DNA of 35,353 nt, from positions 1 through 35,353 of the IMG/VR virus record IMGVR_UViG_3300013018_000009. One strand, written 5' to 3'. A program made the translations under genes and the position numbers. Below are positions 32,961 to 35,353 of the stretch, piece by piece (position 1 is the first letter of the stretch; each line of letters opens with the position of its first letter). The DNA comes from a virus. Below the pieces are notes generated by a model. That model was not told the DNA's origin. It searched no databases and saw nothing but the letters and a program-made list of their open reading frames with translations.

Positions 32961-32989
32961 ATTATACTATATATCCTCTATCTAAGCAA
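32961..32989 (-). promoter_or_regulatory. Sigma-A/70-type promoter for the terminase-to-tail operon
   Basis: Read on the minus strand: -35 TTGCTT (32989-32984), 17-bp spacer, -10 TATAAT (32966-32961). Start would be near 32954, with AAAAGGAGG just after it. It is the only good promoter found upstream of the 26-kb head/tail operon. The 134-bp gap also holds the unidentified start signals of the plus-strand genes; a TATAGT at about 33030 has no matching -35. Confidence 0.75.
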
Positions 32990-33074
32990 AATGATGAAAT
33001 TTTAATCGCCTAAAGTGTTATAAGTATAGTGAAGGGAAGAACTAAGACTAAAAAATTAAAGGAGGTTTTTTGAA

Positions 33075-33290
33075 ATGTTTTACTTATACTACTTAGGAGT
33101 TATCGTGGCAAGTTTGTTGGCTACTGAATTAATGCCAGAAGCGATGTCTAATGCGGAAGAAATTGTAGGTGATGATGTAGAAGAAAGTGATGAGAAAATA
33201 TTTAAATTTATTTTGATTTGTACAATGGCTATATCGGTGTTGCTTAGTTGGTACACTGTTGGTGGGTATTTATTAAGGAGATTAAAATAG
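33075..33290 (+). CDS. Small two-helix membrane protein
   Basis: 71 residues. Hydrophobic helix 1 at about 3-20 (YLYYLGVIVASLLATEL), an acidic loop rich in E and D (27-41), helix 2 at about 44-66 (FKFILICTMAISVLLSWYTV), and a basic end LLRRLK. Start has AAAGGAGG before the ATG. It opens the plus-strand operon, divergent from the terminase. Size and topology fit a holin, but a holin call would need a nearby endolysin, which is absent here. Membrane location is secure, function is not. Confidence 0.6.
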   Translation: MFYLYYLGVIVASLLATELMPEAMSNAEEIVGDDVEESDEKIFKFILICTMAISVLLSWYTVGGYLLRRLK

Positions 33291-33302
33291 GAGGATTTAA
33301 AA

Positions 33303-33557
33303 ATGCTAACCAAAGAAGAAATTGAAAACTTATTATTAATTAACAATGAAGATTTAGATGAAGAAGTCTCAAAAGAAACACGAGAGTTGATAGATAAAGT
33401 AGAAAAGGAATTGGAAGAAAGAGGTTGTGATGATATTTATCATGACCTCGTTACTGAGTTATTAATCAAGACACAAGACGAAGCCTATAAGATAGGTCTT
33501 CGTGATGGCAGTCATTTCGAGGAAATCCAAACAAAATTAAAAGGAGATGTTAAATAA
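33303..33557 (+). CDS. Small acidic helical protein, unknown
   Basis: 84 residues, predicted all-helical, highly acidic (MLTKEEIENLLLINNEDLDE, later ETRELIDKVEKELEERG). AGGAGGATTTAAAA precedes the ATG; the stop overlaps the next start (TAATG). A single cysteine and no metal motif. It lies between a membrane protein and an unknown 281-aa protein, in an operon unlike the structural one. Not recognised. Confidence 0.6.
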   Translation: MLTKEEIENLLLINNEDLDEEVSKETRELIDKVEKELEERGCDDIYHDLVTELLIKTQDEAYKIGLRDGSHFEEIQTKLKGDVK

Positions 33558-34402
33558 TGAAATTAAATAAAAAAACTGCTGACTTTGTATGGGGCGAAGG
33601 TAAATTGGCTTGGATTTGTTCTAAAAAAGATAACTCCTGGTGGAAAAAAGGAACACCGTTGGAAGAAGAAAATTATGTTGTTATTAAAGATGGCGATGAT
33701 ATTATTTTTGAGACAATTAAAGATTTCAGGGCAAACTACGAAGAAGCGTTCGCAGCCGATGAAAAACATGTAGTAGAATATGGAGATGTTATTATTGAGC
33801 ACACTTTGTGTAAAGAGTTCCACGACCCATTATTTAAAGCGATAGATATAATAGAGGGGGCTTTCACTGTTGAAGCTTCTCCTGGAAAACTGGCAGAAAG
33901 GTTATACAAAATAGAATTCCCCAGAGGTGTAGCTACTTTGGAAATCGGAAATCAAGTTATCCTAATTAATTCATTTGAAGATGGATTAGACAGGGTAACT
34001 TTATTTAATCACCTAATAAATCAAGCTGGTATGAAGTATAACCTGTCAGCTGATGAGATTGGTAGATACTCATTAGTGCCACCGTTGAAATGGGAAGTAA
34101 TGGGATTCGATGTTGAGATCAGACCAGTGTCCGATGAGATTTATAAAGTGTATCAAGGTCTGAAAGAAGATATTGAAAAAGCAGCAGATGAATTTGTAAA
34201 CAAAGACTTAGACTTCAGTGTTGATATCTGTTCGGAATTCATGGGTATTAACACTGTCGACCTTTCCACCAGAGAAGGTCGGGTTGGCATTATCTATAAC
34301 CTATTGTCAATGATATATGGACCTAAAGGTAGTCGGGATAAGATTATGAATTTGGATAAGAAATATAATTTTGAAGGCAAATTTGAATTAAAGGAGGATT
34401 AA
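33557..34402 (+). CDS. Unknown phage protein (281 aa)
   Basis: Soluble mixed alpha/beta protein with an N-terminal beta section (FVWGEGKLAWICSKKDNSWW), a central alpha/beta section (FPRGVATLEIGNQVILINSF) and a helical C-terminus (GRVGIIYNLLSMIYGPKGS). Start overlaps the previous stop (TAATG) with AAAAGGAGATG upstream. Not a recognisable enzyme; no nucleotide-binding motif. Its place in the short plus-strand operon suggests an early or regulatory function, which is only an inference. Confidence 0.6.
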   Translation: MKLNKKTADFVWGEGKLAWICSKKDNSWWKKGTPLEEENYVVIKDGDDIIFETIKDFRANYEEAFAADEKHVVEYGDVIIEHTLCKEFHDPLFKAIDIIEGAFTVEASPGKLAERLYKIEFPRGVATLEIGNQVILINSFEDGLDRVTLFNHLINQAGMKYNLSADEIGRYSLVPPLKWEVMGFDVEIRPVSDEIYKVYQGLKEDIEKAADEFVNKDLDFSVDICSEFMGINTVDLSTREGRVGIIYNLLSMIYGPKGSRDKIMNLDKKYNFEGKFELKED

Positions 34403-34404
34403 CA

Positions 34405-34587
34405 ATGCCAGAACACAAGAAAGCAGCAATTAGTCAATTAAAACAAATCAGAAACACCGGTGAATTTAATATGTTCACCGGTTTCAGACAGGTAATGCAA
34501 TATGCCAGTGAACAGAATATGTGTTCACTGGTTTCATATGTAGAAAACGATAGTCAAAAATATGTGGAACTTTTACAGGAGGTATAA
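34405..34587 (+). CDS. 60-residue protein with two hairpins inside its gene
   Basis: 60 codons (MPEHKKAAISQLKQIRNTG and so on), preceded by AAAGGAGGATTAACA, so it has a normal start. The peptide is helical, with no family signature. Two near-palindromes (34456-34482 and 34505-34531) fill its middle; coding may be secondary to structure there. The stop is 2 nt before the next start and its last codons carry the next ribosome binding site. Confidence 0.5.
   Translation: MPEHKKAAISQLKQIRNTGEFNMFTGFRQVMQYASEQNMCSLVSYVENDSQKYVELLQEV
34456..34531 (+). repeat. Two related inverted repeats within a short gene
   Basis: Unit 1: ACCGGTGAA (34456-34464), 9-nt loop, TTCACCGGT (34474-34482). Unit 2: CCAGTGAAC (34505-34513), 9-nt loop, GTTCACTGG (34523-34531). 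Both arms are perfect, both loops contain AATATG, and both units are followed by TTCA. They look like two copies of one element, about 49 bp apart. Confidence 0.8.
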
Positions 34588-34589
34588 TA

Positions 34590-34745
34590 ATGGATAAGTT
34601 AATTGAATTAAAAAATGAACTGAAATCATCAAAATTGAAAAGAAAAAGAAATAAAAAAAGAGATGCCCCAAGACATCTCCTTAATTGGTACAATGGTTAT
34701 ATAGATGGTTTAGAAAGAGCAATTGATATTTTAAAAAAGGATTAG
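34590..34745 (+). CDS. Small basic protein (51 aa)
   Basis: An ATG after CAGGAGGTATAATA opens 51 codons to TAG. The peptide starts MDKLIELKNELKSSKLKRKR, has a basic centre, then LNWYNGYIDGLERAIDILKK, a helix. Shorter than the usual ORF cut-off, but its good ribosome binding site, tight spacing (2 nt after the previous stop) and operon context support it. It might bind nucleic acid through the lysine/arginine-rich part. Not recognised. Confidence 0.6.
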   Translation: MDKLIELKNELKSSKLKRKRNKKRDAPRHLLNWYNGYIDGLERAIDILKKD

Positions 34746-34773
34746 CAATTTTAAAAATTAGGAGGTAATGTAA

Positions 34774-35106
34774 ATGGAACGCTATAAATTAATCATAAAA
34801 TTAGACGATTTAGAGGACGAAGAGATCTTTGTGGATATCTCTCCTCACGCTAGAAAGAGAATGGGTAAAAGAAGCATTGATCCAAACAGCATTTACGGGT
34901 CGATACTATCACTCGGTGAAAGACTGCTTGAATTTAAAAATAACGAAGAATTTATCATAACTGACTTTTTCCTAGATGAGGCCATAGTCTTTGGCATTGG
35001 GATTGAAGACTTCGATATCGTAGTAACCGTTATCACAGTGCTACCTACAGCACATGTGTACGCTAAGCAAGGTCAGACAGTAATAAACATCGACGACTTA
35101 CTATAA
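34774..35106 (+). CDS. DUF4258-like small protein
   Basis: 110 residues. Residues 22-44 (ISPHARKRMGKRSIDPNSI) carry the H-A-x-x-R-M-x-x-R-x-I pattern seen in DUF4258-type and related RelE/HicA-like small folds, followed by a beta sheet (EFIITDFFLDEAIVFGIGIE, then VVTVITVLP). In cells such folds include ribonuclease toxins, but no antitoxin partner is evident. Start has AGGAGGTAATGTAA before the ATG, with an ATG-TAA minimal frame in the gap. Last gene of the plus operon; a terminator follows. Confidence 0.5.
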   Translation: MERYKLIIKLDDLEDEEIFVDISPHARKRMGKRSIDPNSIYGSILSLGERLLEFKNNEEFIITDFFLDEAIVFGIGIEDFDIVVTVITVLPTAHVYAKQGQTVINIDDLL

Positions 35107-35108
35107 CC

Positions 35109-35170
35109 AAGTTGAAGGGTGGTGTTAGTAAGCAGTTGATACACACCTGGGAGCTTCTTCCCTTCAACTT
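35109..35170 (+). other. Structured 3' untranslated element
   Basis: AAGTTGAAGGG (35109-35119) and CCCTTCAACTT (35160-35170) form a perfect 11-bp outer stem around 40 nt. Inside, GGTGT and ACACC can pair. GGGA and TCCC near its 3' side could form a competing helix with the outer arm. It begins 2 nt after the last stop codon and precedes the terminator by 14 nt. A structured mRNA end or small RNA; no known riboswitch recognised. Confidence 0.5.
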
Positions 35171-35184
35171 CCGGGTAATTACCG

Positions 35185-35216
35185 ATAGGAGAGGCGCTTT
35201 TCCTCTCCTATTTTTT
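35185..35216 (+). terminator. Strong Rho-independent terminator of the plus-strand operon
   Basis: ATAGGAGAGG (35185-35194) pairs perfectly with CCTCTCCTAT (35202-35211) around a 7-nt loop, followed by TTTTT. It closes the operon 33075-35106. Confidence 0.92.
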
Positions 35217-35234
35217 ATCCCTTATTTTTTTAGG

Positions 35235-35334
35235 GTGGACTAGTGGATCAGGGTGGACCTCGTTATATGAGGGTCCACCCTTTGTTATCCCTGTTGTGTC
35301 GGCATTAAGTGGATTGGTGGACCTAAAAGTGGAG
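35235..35334 (+). repeat. GTGGA repeat cluster with an embedded hairpin
   Basis: GTGGAC or a one-base variant (GTGGAT, GTGGAG) starts at 35235, 35243, 35253, 35309, 35317 and 35329; an inverted copy, GTCCAC, is at 35273. AGGGTGGACC (35250-35259) and GGTCCACCCT (35272-35281) form a 10-bp stem. No gene is present from 35107 to the window end (247 bp). Confidence 0.7.
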
Positions 35335-35353
35335 ATATCAATAAATATAAAAA

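Noticed and set aside
33075-33290. Holin
   Set aside because: Two membrane helices fit, but no endolysin is nearby and many small phage membrane proteins look alike; kept as a membrane protein only.
34456-34531. CRISPR-like repeats
   Set aside because: Only two units, both internally palindromic, in a coding context, with no array or cas genes.
35109-35170. tRNA gene
   Set aside because: There is no acceptor stem with CCA-compatible end, no T-loop GTTC motif, and the arms do not form a cloverleaf.

Overview
This window is a late (structural) region of a contractile-tailed bacteriophage genome (Caudoviricetes, myovirus morphology). DNA is AT-rich. Genes are packed with gaps of 0-30 bp, many starts overlap stops (TAATG, TGATG), and almost every gene has an AGGAGG-type ribosome binding site. 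The two promoters I can read are TTGNTT-17-TATAAT. Together these suggest a low-GC Gram-positive (Bacillota-type) host, but the host is inferred, not shown.

Layout. Nearly everything from 1 to 32940 is on the minus strand and is transcribed right to left, starting at a good promoter (32961-32989) before the large terminase. The order is: terminase (32940-31351); a 12-gene block of lysine-rich, glycine-zipper proteins (31339-21127) that also holds a GH13 alpha-amylase, a SNF2-type helicase and an encapsulated-ferritin (EncFtn) protein; a prohead-protease candidate (21112-19331); three scaffold-like proteins; a decoration-protein candidate and the major capsid protein (17198-16257); four neck/connector genes; tail sheath and two paralogous tube proteins; two small proteins in the tape-measure chaperone position; the tape measure (9561-6379); then, after a terminator fused to a new promoter, baseplate genes with an embedded sigma-70-like factor, and a baseplate-J-like gene cut by the left edge. 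On the right, six small plus-strand genes (33075-35106) diverge from the terminase promoter and end at a strong terminator (35185-35216), followed by a GTGGA-repeat cluster.

Most interesting theme. A short motif, hydrophobic-x-K-x-A (LEKVA, MEKLA, IKEA), occurs about 58 times by eye in the proteins between the terminase and the capsid protein. It also occurs once in the N-terminal arm of the capsid protein, and is rare in tail and baseplate proteins. In several proteins it ends a 15-residue module whose LGMEKLA-like end always falls at residue 15. I read this as the cleavage signature of this phage's prohead protease, and the 15-residue module as a capsid-targeting propeptide. On this view the head carries a set of tagged cargo proteins: a helicase with a C-terminal tag, a tandem polyprotein with two internal tags, and an EncFtn protein fused to a module shared with a tagged protein. 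A phage head loaded with an encapsulin-type ferritin would be a direct functional parallel between phage capsids and encapsulins, which share the HK97 fold.

No portal protein is recognisable between the terminase and the capsid gene. No tRNA, CRISPR array, insertion sequence or integrase was seen. No stretch above 300 bases lacks a gene.
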